This document shows, in pieces, positions 7,918-14,004 of a DNA stretch of 64,000 bases. Made by a program: the position numbers and the translations under genes. Each line of letters begins with the position of its first letter. Position 1 is the stretch's first letter. Below the pieces are notes generated by a model, which saw only the letters and a program-made list of their open reading frames with translations, was not told the DNA's origin and ran no database searches. This stretch comes from Candidatus Sulfotelmatobacter sp. (GTDB taxonomy: Bacteria > Acidobacteriota > Terriglobia > Terriglobales > Acidobacteriaceae): NCBI GenBank assembly GCA_036500765.1, contig DASYBM010000004.1, forward strand, positions 496,001-560,000, written 5' to 3'.

Positions 7918-8215
7918 TGCGGATCTCCGCCGGCGTGTATTCCTTCTGGATCTCGACTTCGTAGTTGCCGGCCGGAAGAGTGATCGCAGCGTGCTCTTCA
8001 TGGACGACGCGAACGCCTTCTTCTCCTACTCGCAGGTAAAGACCGTTCTCGATCTCGAGAACCTCGGCGACTTTCAGGTTCTCGATCTTGTGAGCATGTC
8101 CCGTCACTTCGCCGTAGGCGAGTATGCCGGTCAGCCGCGGTTGAGCCGTTTGCGTCGGCAGGCTCTGGATACGCCGAATCAGAACATCGCCTTGGCGATA
8201 GATTGCGTTTTTCAT
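7904..8215 (-). CDS. Conserved unknown protein paired with DUF6745 (103 aa)
   Basis: Starts MKNAIYRQGDVLIRRIQSLP and includes GEVTGHAHKIENL, VVHEEHAAITLPAGNYEVEIQ and a C-terminus YTPAEIRNVAD. These blocks are typical of a small family found beside DUF6745 genes; function unknown, with conserved His residues (GHAH, EEH) that could bind metal. The ATG at 8215 has a strong ribosome site (GGAGGAG, 8 bases upstream), so I choose it. The same frame stays open upstream to an ATG at 8434, giving a 176-residue form with an extra zinc-ribbon-like segment. Confidence 0.75.
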   Translation of the reverse strand: MKNAIYRQGDVLIRRIQSLPTQTAQPRLTGILAYGEVTGHAHKIENLKVAEVLEIENGLYLRVGEEGVRVVHEEHAAITLPAGNYEVEIQKEYTPAEIRNVAD

Positions 8216-8434
8216 CTTTGAAACTCCTCCGGTCAGATTGAGCACTGTCGAGCTAAGTCCACTAACGGACTTGACGGCCGTGAAAAAACATCGGGAACAA
8301 AAAGGATAGCGCACGCCAGTGCGCATGTCTGTCAAAAAAGCTGATGTGCTGGCCTTGCAGCGCCGGCAATCACGTTCGCGGATTCGCGTTGAAAACGTCC
8401 ACTCGAAATGTCGTGGCGAGTTATTAGCGCTCAT
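8216..8434 (-). other. In-frame zinc-ribbon-like extension upstream of the 103-aa gene
   Basis: From ATG 8434 (ATGA overlap with the preceding 37-residue gene) the frame encodes about 73 residues with two Cys pairs, CRRC and CSRC about 27 residues apart, and then runs without a stop into MKNAIYRQGD. Either a separate coding segment lost its stop, or a longer two-domain product is made alongside a short one started from the internal ribosome site. Confidence 0.45.
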
Positions 8435-8544
8435 TCGAGGCCCGCCCCTTTCGCAACTACCAATACCACGTATAGCCCAATCCCCGCGAAAACTCCGCCG
8501 ACAAAAGCGAAGATCAGCGTTACTCCGGTTTCCATTCGCGTCAC
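8431..8544 (-). CDS. Single-span membrane micropeptide (37 aa)
   Basis: GTG at 8544 is preceded by AAAGGAG at the right distance. The product VTRMETGVTLIFAFVGGVFA continues hydrophobic to about residue 30 and ends KGAGLE. It forms one predicted transmembrane helix. The stop overlaps the next start as ATGA. It is one of three membrane peptides in a row with the 25- and 51-residue genes. Confidence 0.55.
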   Translation of the reverse strand: MTRMETGVTLIFAFVGGVFAGIGLYVVLVVAKGAGLE

Positions 8545-8580
8545 AGAGAACTCCTTTCCGGGAGAGGGCCGAAACTTCAT

Positions 8581-8736
8581 TCACTGCATGGCGCTGACAG
8601 TCTGCGAGAACAGCATGTTGGTGTCCGATCCGACCAGACGGATCGTGCCCACGACGATGACAAGGATCACGGCCAGCATCACGGCGTATTCGGCCATGTC
8701 CTGACCAGCCTCGTCGTTCCAAAGTCTCTTCAGCAT
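8581..8736 (-). CDS. Flp/Fap-type pilin-like small protein (51 aa)
   Basis: ATG at 8736 follows a good ribosome site (AAGGAG). The product opens MLKRLWNDEAGQDMAEYAVM and continues with a hydrophobic helix (LAVILVIVVGTIRLVG) and a short polar tail. Flp pilins have this form: basic start, E-x-GQ-x-x-x-EY, then a single helix, with a prepilin peptidase cleaving after the Gly. No other pilus gene is nearby. It may be a cargo gene or a structural mimic; the EAGQDMAEY block is the main support. Confidence 0.6.
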   Translation of the reverse strand: MLKRLWNDEAGQDMAEYAVMLAVILVIVVGTIRLVGSDTNMLFSQTVSAMQ

Positions 8737-8757
8737 GAGAGTTTCTCCTTTCTCCGG

Positions 8758-8835
8758 CTAGGAATTCATCAGCCGGTATACGATCCACAAAATCCAGAGC
8801 ACACCGAGCGCGCAATTGACCAGGTACTGCGTCAT
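8758..8835 (-). CDS. Membrane micropeptide (25 aa)
   Basis: ATG at 8835 overlaps the upstream stop (ATGA). The peptide MTQYLVNCALGVLWILWIVY ends RLMNS and is nearly all one transmembrane helix. Tryptophan-rich single-span peptides in phages can be holin- or inhibitor-like, but nothing here proves a role. Confidence 0.5.
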   Translation of the reverse strand: MTQYLVNCALGVLWILWIVYRLMNS

Positions 8836-9119
8836 GCGGCCTCCAACTCGGCAGCAATCACCGCATCCATCCAGGCGCAGCGTTCGCGATAGGCTTTTTC
8901 GACGCATGCCGGCGCCGAGCAAATGTCGGGAGCGATCCAATGGCAGGGTGTGGTGAACTCCGCGACGCTTCCCGCCGGCATCAGAACGATGGGATATTCG
9001 TCGCCAAACGATTCGAGCAGGCCGGGGTCATCCGGAGTCGGCTCGTAGCGCATCGGGATCGCGCAGCTACGGCGATCGGTGCAACCGCAGAATTTGCAAT
9101 GCGCGGTTCTCGCTTTCAT
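8832..9119 (-). CDS. Cys-rich phage protein, probable zinc binder (95 aa)
   Basis: ATG at 9119 (MKARTAHCKFCGCTDRRSCA) overlaps the preceding stop by ATGA and is preferred to an upstream in-frame start. CKFCGC and the C-terminal CSAPACVEKAYRERCAW give two Cys clusters able to hold zinc. Acidic PTPDDPGLLESFGDEY lies between. Function unknown; it belongs to a run of Cys-rich products at 8832-10645. Confidence 0.7.
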   Translation of the reverse strand: MKARTAHCKFCGCTDRRSCAIPMRYEPTPDDPGLLESFGDEYPIVLMPAGSVAEFTTPCHWIAPDICSAPACVEKAYRERCAWMDAVIAAELEAA

Positions 9120-9355
9120 GCAGCCACCTCGAAGGGATTGGGAAGCGCCTGATGTTCTGGGCAGAAACAGAGGCCCTGGCGCGTGATCTTCAGGTGCGCA
9201 TCGCACATCGGCGTGTCGCAGTGGCCTGACTTCTTATTCGGCATCGGCCAATCGCAGAGCGCGACGGCCTGCTCTCCGCAAGCGCAGGCCTTGCGAAACG
9301 TGCGCAGAGCGTAGGCCATCAGGGAATCGTTAGCGATGAGAGTTGAGTCAGGCAT
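9116..9355 (-). CDS. Cys/His-rich phage protein (79 aa)
   Basis: Contains CACGEQAVALCDWP, GHCDTPMCDAHL and GLCFCPEHQ, at least eight Cys and three His spaced like a two-zinc finger. It overlaps both neighbours (8 bases upstream, 4 downstream). No enzyme motif is visible, so nucleic-acid or protein binding is the likeliest general role. Confidence 0.7.
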   Translation of the reverse strand: MPDSTLIANDSLMAYALRTFRKACACGEQAVALCDWPMPNKKSGHCDTPMCDAHLKITRQGLCFCPEHQALPNPFEVAA

Positions 9356-9779
9356 CCCGCCGCCTTTCCGTGCTCGGCTCTTCGCGCAGCGACAGCATTA
9401 GCGACCAGGGCCAGCGATAGCGAAACGCGGGATTGAACGATTCACTGCGGAGTTGCGTGTGGATCGCCAGCTCGTGCGGATAGTCGCGCTGTGGGCAGCG
9501 GCACATTTGTGGAACTGGCTGCGCATCGTGGCGAGCCAGATGAAGCAAACATTCTTCCTTCCCACAGGTGCGATGCACTTCATATTTCGGGAAGTTGGGT
9601 GGAGCGTAGACGGTGAAGGGCTGTCCGCAAACGACGCAATGCTGATCGAACTTAGGCTGCACCAGGCCGGGCTTGGGAGCAGGGAACTGGTGATCGCCAT
9701 CGTGAAATGCAGTCAGCGTGCAGCGCGGAAAACCGCATGGGGCAGGCGGTCCGAAGGGTTGGAGAGCGAAGGCGTTCAT
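9348..9779 (-). CDS. Cys-rich phage protein with zinc-finger-like core (143 aa)
   Basis: Opens MNAFALQPFGPPAPCGFPRC. Cys pairs appear in CGFPRC, CVVCGQPF, CGKEECLLHLARH and MCRCPQ. The CVVCGQPFTVYAPP... CGKEECL arrangement looks like a treble-clef or zinc-ribbon finger of the kind seen in phage HNH-related proteins, but the catalytic His residues of HNH are not evident. Coupled to both neighbours by short overlaps. Confidence 0.7.
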   Translation of the reverse strand: MNAFALQPFGPPAPCGFPRCTLTAFHDGDHQFPAPKPGLVQPKFDQHCVVCGQPFTVYAPPNFPKYEVHRTCGKEECLLHLARHDAQPVPQMCRCPQRDYPHELAIHTQLRSESFNPAFRYRWPWSLMLSLREEPSTERRRDA

Positions 9780-10162
9780 CGTGCCGCCCTTCCTTCCAAC
9801 GTTTGCGGCTCGCCTGTGTTTAGGAAACGGTCAATCGAGTCAGCCATATCTTTTGCCGGATCGGTCGCCGCATTCCCGTACTGATAACTGCGGAGGCCAT
9901 GCGATGCCGCTTCCAGCAATCGCCGCATCTCGTCCCTCTCGCCCAACTTCTTCAGCAGATCAAGCGAGTGAAGCGAGAAATAATCCATCAGCTTCAGTCC
10001 GAGTTTGTGGAACAGGTCAAAGGCTTGCCGCGTGTGCAGAAAAATTTCGAGCGGCAATCGTTCGCCCAAGTTCTCGTGCTTCGCGCGGAAAATCAGCTTG
10101 AAGCAATGCAATTCATTCTGGTCAGTCAGTTCGACCGAAATATTTTCCTCGTCTGTGCTCAC
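9776..10162 (-). CDS. Phage protein, unknown function (128 aa)
   Basis: Begins at GTG 10162, overlapping the preceding stop as GTGA, and ends with an ATGA junction. The product has a strand-rich N-terminus (ISVELTDQNELHCFKLIFRA) and a helical middle (FLHTRQAFDLFHKLGLKLMDYF, LDLLKKLGERDEMRRLLEAA). No Cys cluster, unlike its neighbours. Family not recognised. Confidence 0.65.
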   Translation of the reverse strand: MSTDEENISVELTDQNELHCFKLIFRAKHENLGERLPLEIFLHTRQAFDLFHKLGLKLMDYFSLHSLDLLKKLGERDEMRRLLEAASHGLRSYQYGNAATDPAKDMADSIDRFLNTGEPQTLEGRAAR

Positions 10163-10332
10163 GCCTGCCTCACTTTCCGGGACGCCGCCTTCGCTTTTGG
10201 CAAAAGTAATTTCGCTCCTCTTTTCTCGGCCTCACGCTGGGCGCGGCGCTCATCAAATTTGCGAAATTCTTCCAGAAGAAGCCGGTCTTTGTCCGATATG
10301 TTGTTGGCGTAGAACTCTTTGTGAGAAGTCAC
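10159..10332 (-). CDS. Basic small phage protein (57 aa)
   Basis: Starts at GTG 10332, which overlaps the previous TGA as GTGA and is preceded by GGAGGAACAAC, a strong ribosome site. The product VTSHKEFYANNISDKDRLLL turns into a highly charged helix (EEFRKFDERRAQREAEKRG) with a Lys-rich tail. A DNA-binding role is possible but not shown. Confidence 0.6.
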   Translation of the reverse strand: MTSHKEFYANNISDKDRLLLEEFRKFDERRAQREAEKRGAKLLLPKAKAASRKVRQA

Positions 10333-10478
10333 CGTTGTTCCTCCATTCCTTTCCGAGACGCCGCCGCCGCTGCCAACTGCGCCATAAACAGCGGATGCAG
10401 GTAGGTCTTCCACCCCATGTGCCATGCGTAGCACCAGCCGTCTTTTCGGGGACCGACGATTGAAACTGTGTCGCTCAC
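10329..10478 (-). CDS. Small phage protein ending in MEEQR (49 aa)
   Basis: GTG at 10478 overlaps the preceding stop (GTGA) and follows a GGAGGAACAAC ribosome site. The product VSDTVSIVGPRKDGWCYAWH is aromatic-rich and ends SRKGMEEQR. The same terminal peptide and ribosome site occur in the next gene upstream, reflecting a 26-bp direct repeat. Confidence 0.55.
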   Translation of the reverse strand: MSDTVSIVGPRKDGWCYAWHMGWKTYLHPLFMAQLAAAAASRKGMEEQR

Positions 10479-10500
10479 CGTTGTTCCTCCATTCCTTTCC
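10329..10500. repeat. 26-bp direct repeat at two gene junctions (10329-10354 and 10475-10500)
   Basis: The plus-strand copies start tcaccgttgttcctccattc. Each encodes the last residues KGMEEQR of one gene, its stop, and the ribosome site plus GTG of the next. A degenerate third trace (ttccgggacgccgcc) occurs near 10175. The arrangement suggests that start/stop cassettes were copied with the small genes. Confidence 0.85.
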
Positions 10501-10645
10501 GTGGGGCGGGGCCAGGGTTGCCTGTAAGCATCCACGGTGTTCGGCAAAACATGCATACCCACTGATTTGCTTGCCCAAAAATAGACCATCCAGTTGCAAT
10601 CCATTTGTGCGAACAAACGATAGCCGTCTGAGTTTGCATGTTCAT
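10475..10645 (-). CDS. Small zinc-ribbon-like phage protein (56 aa)
   Basis: ATG at 10645 gives MNMQTQTAIVCSHKWIATGW, followed by WVCMFCRTPW. CxH and CxxC about 20 residues apart form a plausible zinc ribbon. The end KGMEEQR and its overlap with the next GTG come from the 26-bp repeat. Upstream in-frame starts run antisense to nothing useful and were rejected. Confidence 0.6.
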   Translation of the reverse strand: MNMQTQTAIVCSHKWIATGWSIFGQANQWVCMFCRTPWMLTGNPGPAPRKGMEEQR

Positions 10646-10734
10646 CTGTCGTCCCTTTTCCGCTCCGGGCCTAGTTGCCCAGGACTCAGTTCCCGCCGAC
10701 TTGCATTTTTTGAAGGGGAACCCCGGTTTCAAAC

Positions 10735-11025
10735 TCAACTGCTTTTCCTTAACGCATTGCGGCTCGTCACCACCTGCAATCCGTCCGGGAATTCGACCAG
10801 GCAGGAGTTGCGTCCGCCGCGCACTAGAACTTTGCAGAACTGGCCTTTGCGCGTTCCGCCCAGCACGGGCATCCCGAGATACTTCGCCCAGCGAAACACG
10901 TAGAGCCGTACAGGCTTTGATTCCGCAATGACCATCAGCGCGATCCCCGGCCCCACTCCGGTGTAGAGCAAGACCTTGGCGAGGGCGCACAGCAAGAGCG
11001 AGAGGTTCAAGAGTTCGCGGTTCAT
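10735..11025 (-). CDS. Phage protein with hydrophobic N-terminus (96 aa)
   Basis: MNRELLNLSLLLCALAKVLL begins a likely membrane segment (residues 5-33). The soluble part reads LYVFRWAKYLGMPVLGGTRK and then QFCKVLVRGGRNSCLVEFPDG, strand-rich and SH3-like in rhythm. Its ATG overlaps the previous gene (ATGA). An 89-base stretch with no gene follows (10646-10734). Function unknown. Confidence 0.6.
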   Translation of the reverse strand: MNRELLNLSLLLCALAKVLLYTGVGPGIALMVIAESKPVRLYVFRWAKYLGMPVLGGTRKGQFCKVLVRGGRNSCLVEFPDGLQVVTSRNALRKSS

Positions 11026-11282
11026 GCCGGCAAGTTGCCTCGTCGACTTGAAAAAGTGATCGGCGCATCAGGGACTTGGCCAGCGAAAAACTTCTGCGAT
11101 TTCTCTTCGCGTCCAGTCACTTCGATGTACTTCACTTCGACGCGCGCCGAGTCGATGATCGTTTGCGCGGTCGAGCAAATCGCCTTCGCGCGCTCGATCT
11201 CCATTGGCTTCTCTGCGTCAGACAGCGCTTCCAGCGTGGCAAACAGATGGTCCCGCAGATCGTTCAACGTATTCTTCGCCAT
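11022..11282 (-). CDS. Phage protein, unknown function (86 aa)
   Basis: From ATG 11282: MAKNTLNDLRDHLFATLEAL, then IERAKAICSTAQTIIDSARV and EVKYIEVTGREEKSQKFF. It is a helical protein of a type I have seen repeatedly in phage early regions without known function. The ORF start overlaps the HNH gene by 65 bases; a ribosome-like GGAGAAACAGAGA lies just upstream of the ATG. Confidence 0.7.
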   Translation of the reverse strand: MAKNTLNDLRDHLFATLEALSDAEKPMEIERAKAICSTAQTIIDSARVEVKYIEVTGREEKSQKFFAGQVPDAPITFSSRRGNLPA

Positions 11283-11949
11283 TTCTCTGTTTCTCCTTGC
11301 GATTGATTTTGCGTTTAAGCGCGCCCGCCAGCTGGATGAGTTGAGGCAGCGGCGCCGGCAGCGTGTGCACCGTCGTCCGCGCCATGTGTTCCTGTGCCGA
11401 AACCAGTTCGAGATTGGACAGCGCGCAGTTCGCGTGATCGCCGTCTTTCCACCAAAGCCGCGCAATGCGCCAGTCGGGAAGCGGACCATTCGCTTGTTCC
11501 CAGATCAGCTTGTGTACAAACTCCCAGCCATCGATCGGCTTCGGGCATGGCTTGCCGGTTTTCAGCAGCAAATATCCAGGAGCCGCATCGCTGCCGCCTT
11601 GGTACCAGCGGAAGCTCCACAGCGGCATCGCATTGCGCGGAACCTGGCCTTTCTTGAACTGCGTCTCACGCATCCTGCCCGGTCCCCATCCGGGCATTCG
11701 CTTTCCCTTGTTTGCGGGGACGATGCCTTTTTTAAAACGAAAAGCCATGCCCACTTTGTCACCGCGACGCAGGCGGCACGCATCCGGACTCGCTAGATAG
11801 ATCGCGCTTTTGGAGAGTCCCTGTTTCTTCGCCTGGCCATATGTCGCCGGCACCGTCCTGTTGAGTCGCCGCGCCAACACCGGCGTCGAGATGTGTGGAT
11901 AAAACATTTGCAGCATCCAGTAATCCGCAGGCGTCCACGCGCGCACCAT
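11218..11949 (-). CDS. HNH endonuclease, phage/homing type
   Basis: 243 residues from ATG 11949, one base past the preceding stop. The N-terminus (WTPADYWMLQMFYPHISTPV, ARRLNRTVPATYGQAKKQGL) resembles a helix-turn-helix that reads DNA. The central block GRMRETQFKKGQVPRN is typical of this HNH subgroup. The catalytic part contains FVHKLIWEQANGPLPDW, KDGDHANCALSNLELVS. Such genes can be homing elements or phage recombination/packaging helpers. It is the second HNH gene of the prophage. Confidence 0.87.
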   Translation of the reverse strand: MVRAWTPADYWMLQMFYPHISTPVLARRLNRTVPATYGQAKKQGLSKSAIYLASPDACRLRRGDKVGMAFRFKKGIVPANKGKRMPGWGPGRMRETQFKKGQVPRNAMPLWSFRWYQGGSDAAPGYLLLKTGKPCPKPIDGWEFVHKLIWEQANGPLPDWRIARLWWKDGDHANCALSNLELVSAQEHMARTTVHTLPAPLPQLIQLAGALKRKINRKEKQRNGEEYVERSAGPSVCHAGSAV

Positions 11950-11950
11950 T

Positions 11951-12211
11951 TCAGGCAACCTCCGTCGTCGCGCGCGTGAATGGGACAAACGAAATCTCGC
12001 CGCATCCTAAGCAGGAGCCGATGCGTCCGGCAGCTCCCTCCAGAAATGCGACGAAGCACTCCTCGCGGCCGCAGGTAGCGCACCAGCGCATGTCTTCCAC
12101 CGGGAGATTGAGGACGGCGACGACGGGGGAACGTTGCACGCCGTCCTCGACGCCGACCGGGCCACGATCAGTCGGCGAAGTCGAAGTCAAACTTATGCGA
12201 TCGGGATTCAT
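11951..12211 (-). CDS. Small zinc-ribbon phage protein (86 aa)
   Basis: Two Cys pairs, CATCGREECF and CLGCGEISF, about 24 residues apart, form a classic zinc-ribbon spacing in the C-terminal half. The N-terminal half is Pro/Ser/Thr-rich. It overlaps the upstream winged-helix gene by ATGA. Function unknown; nucleic-acid binding is the usual role for such ribbons. Confidence 0.65.
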   Translation of the reverse strand: MNPDRISLTSTSPTDRGPVGVEDGVQRSPVVAVLNLPVEDMRWCATCGREECFVAFLEGAAGRIGSCLGCGEISFVPFTRATTEVA

Positions 12212-12408
12212 ACGAGCTTGGCGCCCGTAGTCCGATAGCGCACGATGTTGTACTCATCGCGAAAGGCTTCCAGCAGGCCCATTTCGCAGAGCTGCTCTAA
12301 ATCGCGGCAGACCTGGTGAAGCGTGGCCGGGCGCGGGTTTTGTTCGGTGTGGACTTCGAGTGTGAGCGCGGGCGCTGGTGCAATGCGACGGCAGGCTGCT
12401 GAGGCCAT
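12208..12408 (-). CDS. Small winged-helix-like protein (66 aa)
   Basis: Residues 28-66 (TLHQVCRDLEQLCEMGLLEA ... YRTTGAKLV) form a helix-turn-helix and wing pattern. It closely parallels the C-terminus of the ATPase encoded just upstream (VYRELDKLAEMGFLTKEG ... YRTVSGMKV). It is therefore probably a free copy of that domain. Possible roles are DNA binding or regulation of the ATPase; neither is shown. Confidence 0.65.
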   Translation of the reverse strand: MASAACRRIAPAPALTLEVHTEQNPRPATLHQVCRDLEQLCEMGLLEAFRDEYNIVRYRTTGAKLV

Positions 12409-12453
12409 GACGTTGTTTCCTCCATTGGCGGTTGAGATTTACGAACAAACTTT

Positions 12454-14004
12454 TCAGGCGACGGTGCGGACCTCTTTCACGTTCACCTTCATGCCGGAAA
12501 CGGTGCGATAGCCTTCGGTGCCTTCCTTCGTCAGGAAGCCCATTTCCGCGAGCTTATCGAGTTCGCGATACACATTCGGCTTCGCGGTCGAGAATCCGCG
12601 GCGCTGCATCTCGACGTAGGCAGCGTTTCCGGTTTTCGCGGAATCGAAAAAGTTCTGCGAGATCAGCACGGCGAGGCGTCCTTTGAGCGTGCTGTCGTCG
12701 GCCTCAATCACGTACTTGCGCACACTGACATCGATCACCGGAATTCTGCGTTCCAGAGCCATCGCGACTTCGCCGTTGATGTCGGCAGGGGAACGCTTCA
12801 CGGTGTTGCCGTTGGCGGGCTCATTCGCGCGTGCGGCCGGCGCCGGAGCTTTCCGCTCTTGAGCCATGCTGTTTCGGAGCATCAGCCCTTCTAAGTCGGC
12901 GATCCTCGTCTCCAGCTCGCGAATTGTTTTCTGCGCTTCTGAGAGGCTTGCTGCTTCTTGCTCGTAGGCGGCTTTGAAGTCCATATTTTCATCCTCGCTT
13001 TTGGCCGGAGATATCCGGATAAAGTTATGCGCGTCAGCTTCGCCCATGGCGATCGAACGGGCATCGTCCGCATACATCCACGCCGGCTGTACATACACTT
13101 TTTCAACGTGCTGCCCCCAACATGCAAAGAATTCGCCCAGGCCGAGCCGCGGGATCTCGCCGGCGTCGGGACGCTTGATGCCTTTGGGAATCGACTTCAA
13201 CGCGCGCTCGATCTCATTGGCTTCGCGCTGCACGCCCAGCAGCCACACCGCGGCGCCGCGCAGAATTTCTTTTTCCACGCCGGCGATGTCCTGGGAATCG
13301 ATCCAGAGATAATTCTTGAGTCCAGCGCCCTCGCGCGCGATCTTGCGCACTTCGACAATTACCGGAGTATTGCGGCCTTGCGGAGCAAACTTCCAGGCCT
13401 CCGGCAGAACCGTAATTACTTCGTCTTCTCGCTGATGCACCCAGCGGACGCTGGAAGAAACGATCAGCATCTGAAGTTCTTCCGGATATTGCCGCAAGTC
13501 CATCACATTCAGCCCAGGCTGCAGATCGATGCGATCGGCCTTGGGAAGCCGCGCCAGCAGCGGCAGAATCTTATCCAGGTACTCGCCCAGCATCATGTAG
13601 ACATCGGCATCCAGACCGCGCTTCGCCTTCTCCATCGCCGTGGCGACGTTGAGCCGGACGTCGGCAAGAGTGTGCGCGCCGCGCGTTGCGCGCACGATCC
13701 AGGCACGCTCGAACTTCATTTTCTGGCGCATGATCGCTTCGAGGATGGACTCGACAAACTCCCAGTCAACGCGCTCCTGAAAGTAGGGAGGAATTTTGCG
13801 GCCGCTCTCGAAGCTCTTCTCGCCACGCTTGGTGACAAAGGCGATCGCCTTTTTGCCGCTGCGCGCAATCAGCGCTTCGAGCGCCGTCGTTTTCCCGGCT
13901 TCTTGCGTTTGCCCGGTCACGCAGAGATGGCGCAGAGGAATCGTCACCGGCTCTCCGCTGCCAACTTTGTAGCCGAGCAAAACGCCATGTTCTTTGGCTG
14001 TCAT
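12454..14004 (-). CDS. HerA/FtsK-like P-loop ATPase with C-terminal winged helix
   Basis: 516 residues from ATG 14004 (ATGA with the upstream gene). Near residue 35 lies a P-loop CVTGQTQEAGKTTALEALIA; it has five residues between G and GKT, one more than the usual four. A Walker-B-like EVITVLPEAWKFAPQG and a LWIDSQDIAGVEKEILRGA segment match the HerA/VirB4 order. A coiled coil (about residues 350-385), a Pro/Ala linker and a winged helix at about 455-516 follow. Such ATPases pump or process DNA. Here, next to a replication-type gene, it may serve phage DNA replication or segregation. Confidence 0.8.
   Translation of the reverse strand: MTAKEHGVLLGYKVGSGEPVTIPLRHLCVTGQTQEAGKTTALEALIARSGKKAIAFVTKRGEKSFESGRKIPPYFQERVDWEFVESILEAIMRQKMKFERAWIVRATRGAHTLADVRLNVATAMEKAKRGLDADVYMMLGEYLDKILPLLARLPKADRIDLQPGLNVMDLRQYPEELQMLIVSSSVRWVHQREDEVITVLPEAWKFAPQGRNTPVIVEVRKIAREGAGLKNYLWIDSQDIAGVEKEILRGAAVWLLGVQREANEIERALKSIPKGIKRPDAGEIPRLGLGEFFACWGQHVEKVYVQPAWMYADDARSIAMGEADAHNFIRISPAKSEDENMDFKAAYEQEAASLSEAQKTIRELETRIADLEGLMLRNSMAQERKAPAPAARANEPANGNTVKRSPADINGEVAMALERRIPVIDVSVRKYVIEADDSTLKGRLAVLISQNFFDSAKTGNAAYVEMQRRGFSTAKPNVYRELDKLAEMGFLTKEGTEGYRTVSGMKVNVKEVRTVA

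Noticed and set aside
7904-8857. 317-codon open frame through the Flp-like and membrane peptide genes
   Set aside because: Its upstream half is out of frame with three small genes that have their own ribosome sites.
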